Part shown: positions 1 to 5,237 of the stretch, piece by piece
Layout: each line of letters begins with the position of its first letter
Position numbering within the stretch: position 1 is the first letter of the stretch
Assembly (NCBI GenBank): GCA_947175305.1
Contig: CAMWMO010000129.1
Coordinates: 1-5,767, forward strand
Reading direction: 5' to 3'
Source of the DNA: an uncultured Lachnospiraceae bacterium
Lineage (GTDB): Bacteria > Bacillota > Clostridia > Lachnospirales > Lachnospiraceae
Length of the DNA: 5,767 bases
Notes under the pieces: model-generated
Seen by the model: the letters and a program-made list of their open reading frames with translations, nothing else
What the model was told of the DNA's origin: nothing
Databases searched by the model: none
Made by a program: the position numbers and the translations under genes

Positions 1-10
1 GGGATATCCC
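1..10. repeat. 10-bp perfect palindrome at window edge
   Basis: GGGATATCCC reads the same on both strands. It abuts the leader of the first gene and overlaps the first two bases of the shared 12-base element. It could be an operator, or the distal arm of a longer structure that is cut off by the window edge. A 10-bp palindrome can also arise by chance. Confidence 0.3.
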
Positions 11-20
11 AGAGTAATCT
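9..20 (+). promoter_or_regulatory. Shared leader element, copy 1 (possible promoter -10 / operator)
   Basis: CCAGAGTAATCT occurs here and again, identically, at 474-485. Both copies lie about 20 bases before a strong ribosome binding site of a small unknown gene. The last six bases, TAATCT (15-20), keep the first, second and last bases of a sigma-A -10 box. The matching -35 would fall just outside the window. This copy is followed by G-T-G, so the inverted repeat CAGAG-TAAT-CTGTG has one mismatch. What I see is the exact repeat and its equivalent placement. The promoter reading is inference. Confidence 0.45.
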
Positions 21-40
21 GTGTCACACCAAAAACAAAC

Positions 41-46
41 AGGAGG
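41..46 (+). promoter_or_regulatory. Ribosome binding site of gene 1
   Basis: AGGAGG lies 8 bases before the ATG at 55. It fixes the start of the 117-residue protein and argues against the overlapping reading frame that opens at 21. Confidence 0.8.
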
Positions 47-54
47 GAATACCC

Positions 55-408
55 ATGATCGACTTAAGAAATTACAAGGACTATATCCGGGAGCTGGTAG
101 CAGAGGAAAACAGGAAGGATACGAACTGGCGCTGGTCTGTGAAAAGTATCGGCAAGAGCCGCATCCGTATCCGCTGGGGATATCTGGACTATTTAGAGGA
201 AAAGGAAAACTGCTTCATCATTGATCTGGATTCTTCTATACCGGATATGGAATGGCTTCACGCCCGCAGGCCGGACGGAGATATCATTGAGTGTTACATG
301 GTGGTGGAGGGCAAGCCGAATCCGAAGGTTGGCGCAGAGCAGAATATCAAAAGCGGCCTGAAAGACGCCATTTGGGAAATCGCTTATATTGCTCATTCCC
401 GCTATTAA
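55..408 (+). CDS. Hypothetical protein, 117 aa (unknown accessory gene 1)
   Basis: I do not recognise this protein. It starts at ATG 55 behind a consensus ribosome binding site and ends at TAA 406-408, ten bases before a strong terminator. It is therefore very probably a single-gene transcription unit. The sequence suggests a small soluble cytoplasmic alpha/beta protein: an N-terminal helix (about residues 4-20), strand-like stretches around 26-40 (alternating basic and hydrophobic), 52-58 (CFIIDLD) and 77-84 (IIECYMVV), and a C-terminal helix from about 96 to 115. There is no signal peptide, membrane segment, zinc motif or obvious enzyme motif. Acidic and basic residues are roughly balanced. 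Hand count of bases 61-400 gives about 49% GC, which looks lower than much of the packaging operon. The gene belongs to the unknown block upstream of terL. A phage accessory role is plausible, but function cannot be assigned. Confidence 0.82.
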   Translation: MIDLRNYKDYIRELVAEENRKDTNWRWSVKSIGKSRIRIRWGYLDYLEEKENCFIIDLDSSIPDMEWLHARRPDGDIIECYMVVEGKPNPKVGAEQNIKSGLKDAIWEIAYIAHSRY

Positions 409-417
409 AATAAAGCG

Positions 418-445
418 AAAAAGCCTGAATTTCCGGGCTTTTTTT
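418..445 (+). terminator. Intrinsic terminator after gene 1
   Basis: AAAAAGCC (418-425) pairs with GGCTTTTT (436-443). The stem extends inward by a T-G wobble (426/435) and a G-C pair (427/434), leaving a six-base loop AATTTC. A run of seven T (439-445) follows. The A-rich left arm could also act on the other strand, but no minus-strand gene is supported here. The hairpin ends the gene 1 unit and isolates it from the gene 2-4 operon. Confidence 0.88.
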
Positions 446-456
446 GTTGTGGAGCC

Positions 457-485
457 TTGTCTTTTTAGGTGTTCCAGAGTAATCT
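457..485 (+). promoter_or_regulatory. Candidate sigma-A-type promoter for genes 2-4
   Basis: TTGTCT (457-462) matches the -35 consensus at four of six bases. It is followed by exactly 17 bases and then TAATCT (480-485), which has T, A and T at the three most conserved -10 positions. Placement directly after the gene 1 terminator and about 18 bases before the gene 2 ribosome binding site fits. The -10 matches the consensus at only three of six bases, so an activator or a phage-specific factor may be needed. Confidence 0.45.
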
Positions 486-488
486 CTG
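474..488 (+). promoter_or_regulatory. Shared leader element, copy 2, with inverted repeat
   Basis: CCAGAGTAATCT (474-485) is an exact second copy of the element at 9-20. Here the next three bases complete a perfect inverted repeat, CAGAG (475-479), TAAT, CTCTG (484-488). The symmetry overlaps the candidate -10 box, a common place for a repressor or activator site. Only two copies are visible, so whether this is an operator or only a promoter core is not decided. Confidence 0.5.
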
Positions 489-500
489 ACAACATCAAAC

Positions 501-508
501 AAAGGAGG
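501..508 (+). promoter_or_regulatory. Ribosome binding site of gene 2
   Basis: AAAGGAGG lies 8 bases before the ATG at 517. It is near-perfect complementarity to the 16S 3' end and sets the gene start. Confidence 0.8.
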
Positions 509-516
509 TTTTCCAT

Positions 517-828
517 ATGAAACAGACAAATGAAATGAAACAGGCGGCTTTCGTGGAGCTTATGCACGACAATGGCTTTCAGTATCTCGGAGCGACTGCC
601 CGCGAAGGACAGTTCATCTATGAGCGTACATGGCGGCATACCGTACCGGTTGCTTTCTATGGCGAGCAGGAAAGCACTTACCGGATCGCGGCGTATCTCA
701 GCTTCGGTGTACCCGTAATCCAGCTTTTTAAGGACGGGAAGCATACTGACACCCGCGACTATTCCAGCCCCAAGCGGGCCATGAATGCAATCAAAGAAAT
801 TATCCGGTGCGCTGGGTATGCAATGTAA
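517..828 (+). CDS. Hypothetical protein, 103 aa (unknown accessory gene 2)
   Basis: I do not recognise this protein. It starts at ATG 517 behind AAAGGAGG and ends at TAA 826-828, inside the ribosome binding site of the next gene, so genes 2 and 3 are co-transcribed and probably coupled. The protein reads as a compact soluble fold: an N-terminal helix (about residues 4-19), then several strand-like runs (FQYLGAT about 21-27, VPVAFYG about 43-49, TYRIAAYLSF about 54-63, VPVIQLFKDGK about 65-75), and a C-terminal amphipathic helix starting at SPKRAMNAIKEII (about 83-96). That helix-strands-helix layout resembles gene 1 in outline only; I see no sequence similarity. There is no signal peptide, membrane helix or catalytic motif. 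It is the first gene of the three-gene operon and its leader matches that of gene 1. Confidence 0.82.
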   Translation: MKQTNEMKQAAFVELMHDNGFQYLGATAREGQFIYERTWRHTVPVAFYGEQESTYRIAAYLSFGVPVIQLFKDGKHTDTRDYSSPKRAMNAIKEIIRCAGYAM

Positions 829-833
829 GGAGG
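826..833 (+). promoter_or_regulatory. Ribosome binding site deciding the start of gene 3
   Basis: TAAGGAGG includes the stop codon of gene 2 and lies 6 bases before the ATG at 840. It favours that start over the in-frame ATG at 807, which lies inside gene 2, has no good ribosome binding site and would add 11 unlikely residues. Confidence 0.75.
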
Positions 834-839
834 GCGGCT

Positions 840-1319
840 ATGGGCGACTTTAGAGAAGAATACGAGAAAACATACGGCCCCATGCGGGTGGCAAGAAAAG
901 ACATTTCCCCGGAACTGCAGGAAACGCTGGTGGCACTATGCCAGCGCAACTGCTGGCTGAAAAAGCACGGCATCCCGTTTCAGGATGATCCCTGCTTGGA
1001 GGCAGACAGCCCCTATACCTTTTGTGAGTATGAGGATATTGCCATGTTGAAGTTATTTTTTGAACATGGGAATTGGAGCATACGGCAGGGGGTGGTATAC
1101 CGGGATTTATTCTTTTGCAATCAGGTGAACGGCGGCGACGAATGGTGGACGTGCCGGTACGACCATGAGGCCGGGGCCTATTTCCCCTTTGAGAGCGTGA
1201 ACATGAAAATTGTGATTGATAAGGGGGAGTTTGAAACCCTGCTGGCGGATATGCTGGCGGCCACGGTAGAGCAATGTAAACATGTAGATTACAGGGGAAG
1301 GAGCAAAGAGCATGAATGA
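840..1319 (+). CDS. Hypothetical protein, 159 aa, Cys-rich (unknown accessory gene 3)
   Basis: I cannot name this family. The start at 840 is chosen from the ribosome binding site that overlaps the gene 2 stop. An in-frame ATG at 807 is less likely. The protein is soluble and cytoplasmic-looking. It has seven cysteines (residues 34, 38, 52, 62, 93, 105, 146), including a CxxxC pair at 34/38, but no clear zinc-finger spacing. The most distinctive part is about residues 66-120: a helix followed by HGNWSIRQGVVYRDL, then NQVNGGDEWWTCRY (94-107) and FESV (117-120). This looks like a conserved core with turn and aromatic residues. I have an impression of similar proteins in Firmicute mobile elements, but that is memory and not a search result. 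The C-terminus is helical and charged. The gene overlaps gene 4 by 8 bases, so the two are translationally linked. Confidence 0.83.
   Translation: MGDFREEYEKTYGPMRVARKDISPELQETLVALCQRNCWLKKHGIPFQDDPCLEADSPYTFCEYEDIAMLKLFFEHGNWSIRQGVVYRDLFFCNQVNGGDEWWTCRYDHEAGAYFPFESVNMKIVIDKGEFETLLADMLAATVEQCKHVDYRGRSKEHE
1298..1303 (+). promoter_or_regulatory. Ribosome binding site of gene 4
   Basis: AAGGAG lies inside the end of gene 3, 8 bases before the ATG at 1312, and supports the 8-base gene overlap. Confidence 0.7.
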
Positions 1320-2253
1320 TACATTTACAAGGTGGCTGTCTTCGGGCGATATGGGACAGTGCTATTTTCGGGAAAAAGGTTATGGCTATATCGTGATCCG
1401 GGTGGAAAAATCCCCGGACTTTGAATATCTGTTCTGCCAGAGACGGTACGACAAGGAGGGAATGAAGCGGGACAGCACGTTCAAATATGTGGGGATTTAC
1501 TGCAGGAAGGACGGCCTGCTCTATGACGTGGAACATGACCTTGCCAGCATAGAGGATGACCCGGAACCGCTGCAGAAGCGTTCAGCCGAGGCGCTCCGGG
1601 AGCAGCTAAAGGCGGCTGTCCGGGAAAAGGTGGAGGCGGCTGTCGGCAATGACCGGAACAACCTGCAGGTAACGGAGCTTACGAACAGCGAGCTTCTTAG
1701 CAGACTGGATTATGTCTATAAACATTCTGCGCGGGAAGCCGCCCGCAAGCATTATCTGGATACGGTGGATTTTGAGCCGCCTGTATTTTGCTGTAATTAC
1801 GGGCCGGGCCAATGGAAGGAGGATTCCCTGCTTGCCTATATCTTAGACCCGGAGGGATATGCACAAAAGGAAGCGGCGGCCTATATGGCGGAGAATCAGG
1901 AGAACATGCTGTATGATTTCCTGTACAGGGATGCGGTCTTGAAGGAATATCGGGCCATTCTGGCGGATACGGAAAACCCGGTGCATCTAATTAAGAAAAT
2001 ATCGGCGGTAATGGCGGCGACCTCTGCGAAAACGGTCAATGTCACCATACGCAAGGACGGCACCGAGTTTACATTCAAAACGGAGGCATCCTCTCTGCGC
2101 GGGGACTGCGGCAGCCACTATAATTCATATAGCCTTGCAGCGGCTGATCGCCGGAAGTTTGCGGAGCTTTTCGGGCGGAGTGCGGACTATACGCCGGAGG
2201 AAATCCTTTGCATTACCTACGCAAGAAACGTATTGTATGAGGCTGGGAAATAG
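1312..2253 (+). CDS. Hypothetical protein, 313 aa, several regions (unknown accessory gene 4)
   Basis: I do not recognise this protein. It starts at ATG 1312 and ends at TAG 2251-2253, shortly before a strong terminator, so it is the last gene of the operon. Four regions can be seen. Residues 1-75 are strand-rich with aromatic residues (for example GYGYIVIRV, about 23-31). Residues 84-113 are a charged Ala/Glu/Lys/Arg helix that may be a coiled-coil linker. Residues 122-220 are mostly helical, with an ExxxRLDYVYKHS stretch and a DPEGYAQKEAAAYM segment. Residues 225-313 look like a separate C-terminal domain with HLIKKISAVM, a strand pair around TVNVTIRKDGTEFTFK (241-256) and a helical end with YTPEEILCITYARN. 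The NSELLSRLDYVY region recalls, weakly, helical DUF modules in Clostridia mobile elements. It has no signal peptide or membrane segment. It occupies the place just before terL but does not look like a small terminase subunit. Confidence 0.85.
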   Translation: MNDTFTRWLSSGDMGQCYFREKGYGYIVIRVEKSPDFEYLFCQRRYDKEGMKRDSTFKYVGIYCRKDGLLYDVEHDLASIEDDPEPLQKRSAEALREQLKAAVREKVEAAVGNDRNNLQVTELTNSELLSRLDYVYKHSAREAARKHYLDTVDFEPPVFCCNYGPGQWKEDSLLAYILDPEGYAQKEAAAYMAENQENMLYDFLYRDAVLKEYRAILADTENPVHLIKKISAVMAATSAKTVNVTIRKDGTEFTFKTEASSLRGDCGSHYNSYSLAAADRRKFAELFGRSADYTPEEILCITYARNVLYEAGK

Positions 2254-2285
2254 ACCCGGCCAGTAAAAACTTAAAAATAATCTTT

Positions 2286-2317
2286 AAGGGACTTTCCTAC
2301 GGGGAGGTTCCTTTTTT
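2286..2317 (+). terminator. Intrinsic terminator with UNCG-type tetraloop, between gene 4 and terL
   Basis: A 12-pair stem is formed by 2286-2297 (AAGGGACTTTCC) and 2302-2313 (GGGAGGTTCCTT), with three G-U wobbles and no mismatch. The loop is TACG closed by a C-G pair, which in RNA is cUACGg, a member of the very stable UNCG tetraloop class. The T run is 2312-2317. It ends the gene 2-4 operon only 32 bases before the terL start codon. Confidence 0.87.
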
Positions 2318-2331
2318 GATGGCATCATGCA

Positions 2332-2340
2332 GAAAGGAGG
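2332..2340 (+). promoter_or_regulatory. Ribosome binding site deciding the TTG start of terL
   Basis: GAAAGGAGG lies 9 bases before TTG 2350. An ATG at 2327 overlaps this region in another frame and stops quickly. The first in-frame ATG (residue 13) lacks a comparable site, so TTG is preferred. Confidence 0.7.
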
Positions 2341-2349
2341 CGTCTGCCA

Positions 2350-3951
2350 TTGCGGAAATTAGAGACTTACCGGCCCACCCGTTTCATGGCCGACGGTTCC
2401 CATTACAACGAGGAGCTGGCGGAACTGGCCGTCGCTTTTATCGGCTGCCTGAAACATACCAAGGGTGAGTGGTACGGGCAGAACTTTGACCTGATCGACT
2501 GGCAGGAGCAGATCATCCGCGACCTGTTCGGAATCGTGAAGCCCAACGGATACCGCCAGTTTAATACGGCCTATGTGGAGATTGCCAAGAAACAGGGAAA
2601 ATCAGAGCTTGCCGCTGCGGTGGCGCTCCTGCTCACCTGCGGCGACGGGGAACATGGCGGGGAGATATACGGCTGTGCGGCTGACCGGCAGCAGGCGTCC
2701 ATTGTCTTTGATGTGGCCTGCGGCATGGTGGAGCAGTGCCCGGCGTTAAAATCCCGCATCAAGCCTGTGCTGTCCCAAAAGCGGCTGATCTACAGGCCGC
2801 TGGGGAGCTTCTATCAGGTATTGTCTGCGGAGGCTTACTCCAAGCACGGCCTGAACGTCCATGCGGTAGTATTCGACGAGCTCCATGCACAGCCCAACCG
2901 GCAGCTCTATGATGTTATGACCCATGGCTCCGGCGACGCAAGGAAACAGCCTTTATATTTTCTCATTACCACGGCGGGCAATGATACCAACTCGATCTGC
3001 TATGAGGTACACCAGAAGGCGCGGGATATTCTGGACGGGCGCAAGATAGACCCGACTTTTTATCCGGTGATCTATGGAGCGGACGAGGGGGACGACTGGA
3101 CTTCCCATGAGGTGTGGGCCAAGGCGAACCCTTCGCTTGGTATCACGGTGGACGTGGAGAAGCTGGAAGCGGCCTGCGAGAGCGCAAGGCAGAACCCCGC
3201 CGAGGAGAACCTGTTCCGGCAGCTCCGCCTCTGCCAGTGGGTGAAGCAGGCCGTCCGGTGGATGCCTATGGAGAAGTGGGATAAATGCGCCTTTGCGGTA
3301 GACCCGGAAGCGCTCCGGGGGCGGAGGTGCTATGGCGGCCTTGACCTTTCCTCCACAACGGATATCACAGCCTTTGTGCTGGTATTCCCGCCGGAGGATG
3401 CGGACGACAAATACAGCATTTTACCATTTTTCTGGATACCGGAGGACAACGTGGAAATCCGGGTGCGCCGGGATCACGTCCCCTATGACGTGTGGGAGAA
3501 GCAGGGGTATCTAAAGACCACCGAGGGGAACGTGGTGCATTACGGTTTCATTGAAGCCTTCATTGAGGAGCTTGGCACGAAGTACAACATTTCAGAGATT
3601 GCCTTTGACCGCTGGGGCGCGACGCAGATGGTGCAGAACTTAGAGGGCCTCGGTTTTACTGTGGTTCCCTTCGGGCAGGGCTTCAAGGATATGTCGCCGC
3701 CCACGAAGGAGCTCATGCGCCTGACGTTAGACGGACAGCTCGCCCATGGCGGCCACCCGGTACTGCGCTGGATGATGGACAACATCCATGTGCGGACTGA
3801 CCCGGCGGGCAACTTAAAGCCGGATAAGGAGAAATCCACGGAGAAGATCGACGGCGCTGTGGCGACTATCATGGCCCTTGACCGGGCTATCCGGTGCGGC
3901 GGCATGGATGGCAGCTCTGTTTATGACGAAAGGGGGATTTTGCTGCTATGA
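2350..3951 (+). CDS. terL: Phage terminase large subunit (ATPase and nuclease)
   Basis: This is the DNA-packaging motor: it translocates phage DNA through the portal into the prohead and cuts the concatemer. The 533-residue length is normal for the HK97-like/Terminase_1 family. The ATPase domain is complete: adenine-binding-type region YRQFNTAYVEIAKKQGKS with a Walker A-like EIAKKQGKS (77-85), Walker B VVFDE with acids D176 and E177, and coupling motif LITTAG (205-210). The nuclease domain shows the three expected acidic positions: D332 in GGLDLSSTTDIT, D420 in EIAFDRW, and D501 in EKIDGAVATIMAL. The N-terminal LETYRPTRFM is typical of Clostridia phage homologues, as I recall them, and supports the TTG start. 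No small subunit is visible next to it. It overlaps the portal gene by 4 bases (ATGA). No promoter is visible between it and the upstream terminator. Confidence 0.97.
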   Translation: MRKLETYRPTRFMADGSHYNEELAELAVAFIGCLKHTKGEWYGQNFDLIDWQEQIIRDLFGIVKPNGYRQFNTAYVEIAKKQGKSELAAAVALLLTCGDGEHGGEIYGCAADRQQASIVFDVACGMVEQCPALKSRIKPVLSQKRLIYRPLGSFYQVLSAEAYSKHGLNVHAVVFDELHAQPNRQLYDVMTHGSGDARKQPLYFLITTAGNDTNSICYEVHQKARDILDGRKIDPTFYPVIYGADEGDDWTSHEVWAKANPSLGITVDVEKLEAACESARQNPAEENLFRQLRLCQWVKQAVRWMPMEKWDKCAFAVDPEALRGRRCYGGLDLSSTTDITAFVLVFPPEDADDKYSILPFFWIPEDNVEIRVRRDHVPYDVWEKQGYLKTTEGNVVHYGFIEAFIEELGTKYNISEIAFDRWGATQMVQNLEGLGFTVVPFGQGFKDMSPPTKELMRLTLDGQLAHGGHPVLRWMMDNIHVRTDPAGNLKPDKEKSTEKIDGAVATIMALDRAIRCGGMDGSSVYDERGILLL

Positions 3952-5237
3952 ATATTTTTAACCGGATGTTTCAGGCACGGGATAAACCGGAGGATATGCG
4001 TCGGGTGCAGGATGCGTTAGGGGGCAGCCGCTTTTCTTTTTTCTTTGGCAGCTCCACCAGCGGCAAGCCGGTGAATGAGCGGACGGCCATGCAGATGACG
4101 GCAGTATATTCCTGCGTCCGCATCCTGTCCGAGGCGGTGGCGGGGCTTCCCCTCCATGTATACCGCTATACGGAAAAAGGGAGCAAGGAAAAGGCGTTTA
4201 CCCATCCGCTGTACCACCTGCTCCATGATGAACCCAACCCGGAAATGACCTCGTTCAATTTCCGGGAGACGCTGATGGGCCACCTGCTCTTATATGGCAA
4301 TGCCTACGCACAGATCATACGGAATGGCAAAGGCGAGGTCATTGGCCTGTATCCGCTGATGCCCTCCAAAATGACGGTTGACAGGGACAGCAAAGGCCAG
4401 CTCTATTACCTTTATATGCGGGGCTCGGACGATTCCCCGACGGATCAGGAAAACGGGCAGATATATCTGCCGCCGGAGCAGGTGCTCCATATCCCCGGCC
4501 TTGGCTATGACGGAATCGTGGGATATTCGCCGCTGGCCATGGCGAAGAATGCCGTGGGGCTTGCCATTGCCACGGAGGAATACGGTGCAAAGTTCTTTGC
4601 AAATGATGCGGCTCCGGGCGGCGTGCTGGAACATCCCGGCGTACTGAAAAACCCGGATAAGGTACGGGAGAGCTGGAACAAGCTGTTTAGGGGCAGTGCA
4701 AACTCCCACCAGATCGCGGTCTTGGAGGAGGGGCTCAAATATCAGCCTATCGGCATTTCACCGGAGCAGGCACAGTTTTTGGAGACACGGAAATTCCAGA
4801 TCAACGAGATTGCCCGTATCTTCCGGGTGCCGCCCCATATGGTGGGCGACTTGGAGAAATCCAGTTTTTCAAACATTGAGCAGCAGTCTCTGGAATTTGT
4901 CAAGTATACCTTGGAGCCGTGGCTCATGCGCTGGGAGCAGAGCATGTCGCGCCGCCTGTTCACGGAGAGCGAAAAGAAGGAGTATTTTATCCGCTTTAAT
5001 GTGGAAGGGCTCCTGCGGGGCGATTATGAAAGCCGCATGAACGGTTATGCGGTGGCAAGGCAGAATGGGTGGATGAGCGCGAACGATATCAGAGAGTTAG
5101 AAAATCTCGACCATATCCCTGCGGAGCTTGGCGGCGACCTGTATCTGGTAAACGGTGCCATGACAAAGCTGTCTGACGCCGGGGCCTTTGCCAAAAAGGG
5201 GCAGGGAAATAAAACAGAAACGGAGGAAAACAAGTGA
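3948..5237 (+). CDS. HK97-family phage portal protein
   Basis: The portal protein forms the ring at one head vertex through which terminase pumps DNA and to which the tail connector binds. The 429-residue length is normal for the Phage_portal (HK97 gp3-like) family. Family features in order are: YSCVRILSEAVAGLPLHVY (54-72), HDEPNPEMTSFNFRETL (about 93-109), LLYGNAYAQIIRNGKGEV (114-131) followed by the LYPLMPSKMTV strand region, IPGLGYDGIVGYSPL (182-196), FLETRKFQINEIARIFRVPP (277-296), and the helix region ending EPWLMRWEQSMSRRL (323-337). The C-terminal tail (about 410-429) is low in hydrophobic residues and probably disordered. The start ATG overlaps the terL stop by 4 bases. The nearby purine stretch AAAGGGGG (3929-3936) is 11 bases away, so translation probably depends on coupling to terL. 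Confidence 0.97.
   Translation: MNIFNRMFQARDKPEDMRRVQDALGGSRFSFFFGSSTSGKPVNERTAMQMTAVYSCVRILSEAVAGLPLHVYRYTEKGSKEKAFTHPLYHLLHDEPNPEMTSFNFRETLMGHLLLYGNAYAQIIRNGKGEVIGLYPLMPSKMTVDRDSKGQLYYLYMRGSDDSPTDQENGQIYLPPEQVLHIPGLGYDGIVGYSPLAMAKNAVGLAIATEEYGAKFFANDAAPGGVLEHPGVLKNPDKVRESWNKLFRGSANSHQIAVLEEGLKYQPIGISPEQAQFLETRKFQINEIARIFRVPPHMVGDLEKSSFSNIEQQSLEFVKYTLEPWLMRWEQSMSRRLFTESEKKEYFIRFNVEGLLRGDYESRMNGYAVARQNGWMSANDIRELENLDHIPAELGGDLYLVNGAMTKLSDAGAFAKKGQGNKTETEENK
5222..5226 (+). promoter_or_regulatory. Ribosome binding site deciding the GTG start of the protease
   Basis: GGAGG inside the end of the portal gene lies 7 bases before GTG 5234. It supports a GTG start overlapping the portal stop as GTGA. 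Confidence 0.7.

Noticed and set aside
21..224. 67-residue + strand frame over the start of gene 1
   Set aside because: It starts before the ribosome binding site, has no site of its own and overlaps gene 1, which has a better start and a terminator right after its stop.
193..744. 183-residue open frame on the minus strand
   Set aside because: It crosses the gene 1 terminator and both genes 1 and 2, has no ribosome binding site before its start, and its product looks like a translated shadow.
807..839. Upstream in-frame ATG start for gene 3
   Set aside because: It lies inside gene 2 without a good ribosome binding site, while ATG 840 has TAAGGAGG at 6-base spacing.
850..1536. 228-residue open frame on the minus strand
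   Set aside because: It lies opposite genes 3 and 4, which have good ribosome binding sites and coupled spacing. The product is Pro/Cys/Arg-rich with low-complexity character typical of an antisense shadow.
2278..2283. A third TAATCT, before terL, as another copy of the leader element
   Set aside because: Only six bases match, the preceding CCAGAG is absent, no -35 lies 17 bases upstream, and it directly precedes a terminator hairpin, so a transcript from it would be terminated at once.
2319..2480. Short + strand frame overlapping the terL start, containing IAEIRDLPAHPF, which recalls the N-terminal motif of ParB-like proteins
   Set aside because: The frame is only about 50 codons, lies almost wholly inside terL in another frame, lacks a proper ribosome binding site and degenerates into Gly/Arg-rich sequence. 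The likeness is short enough to be chance.
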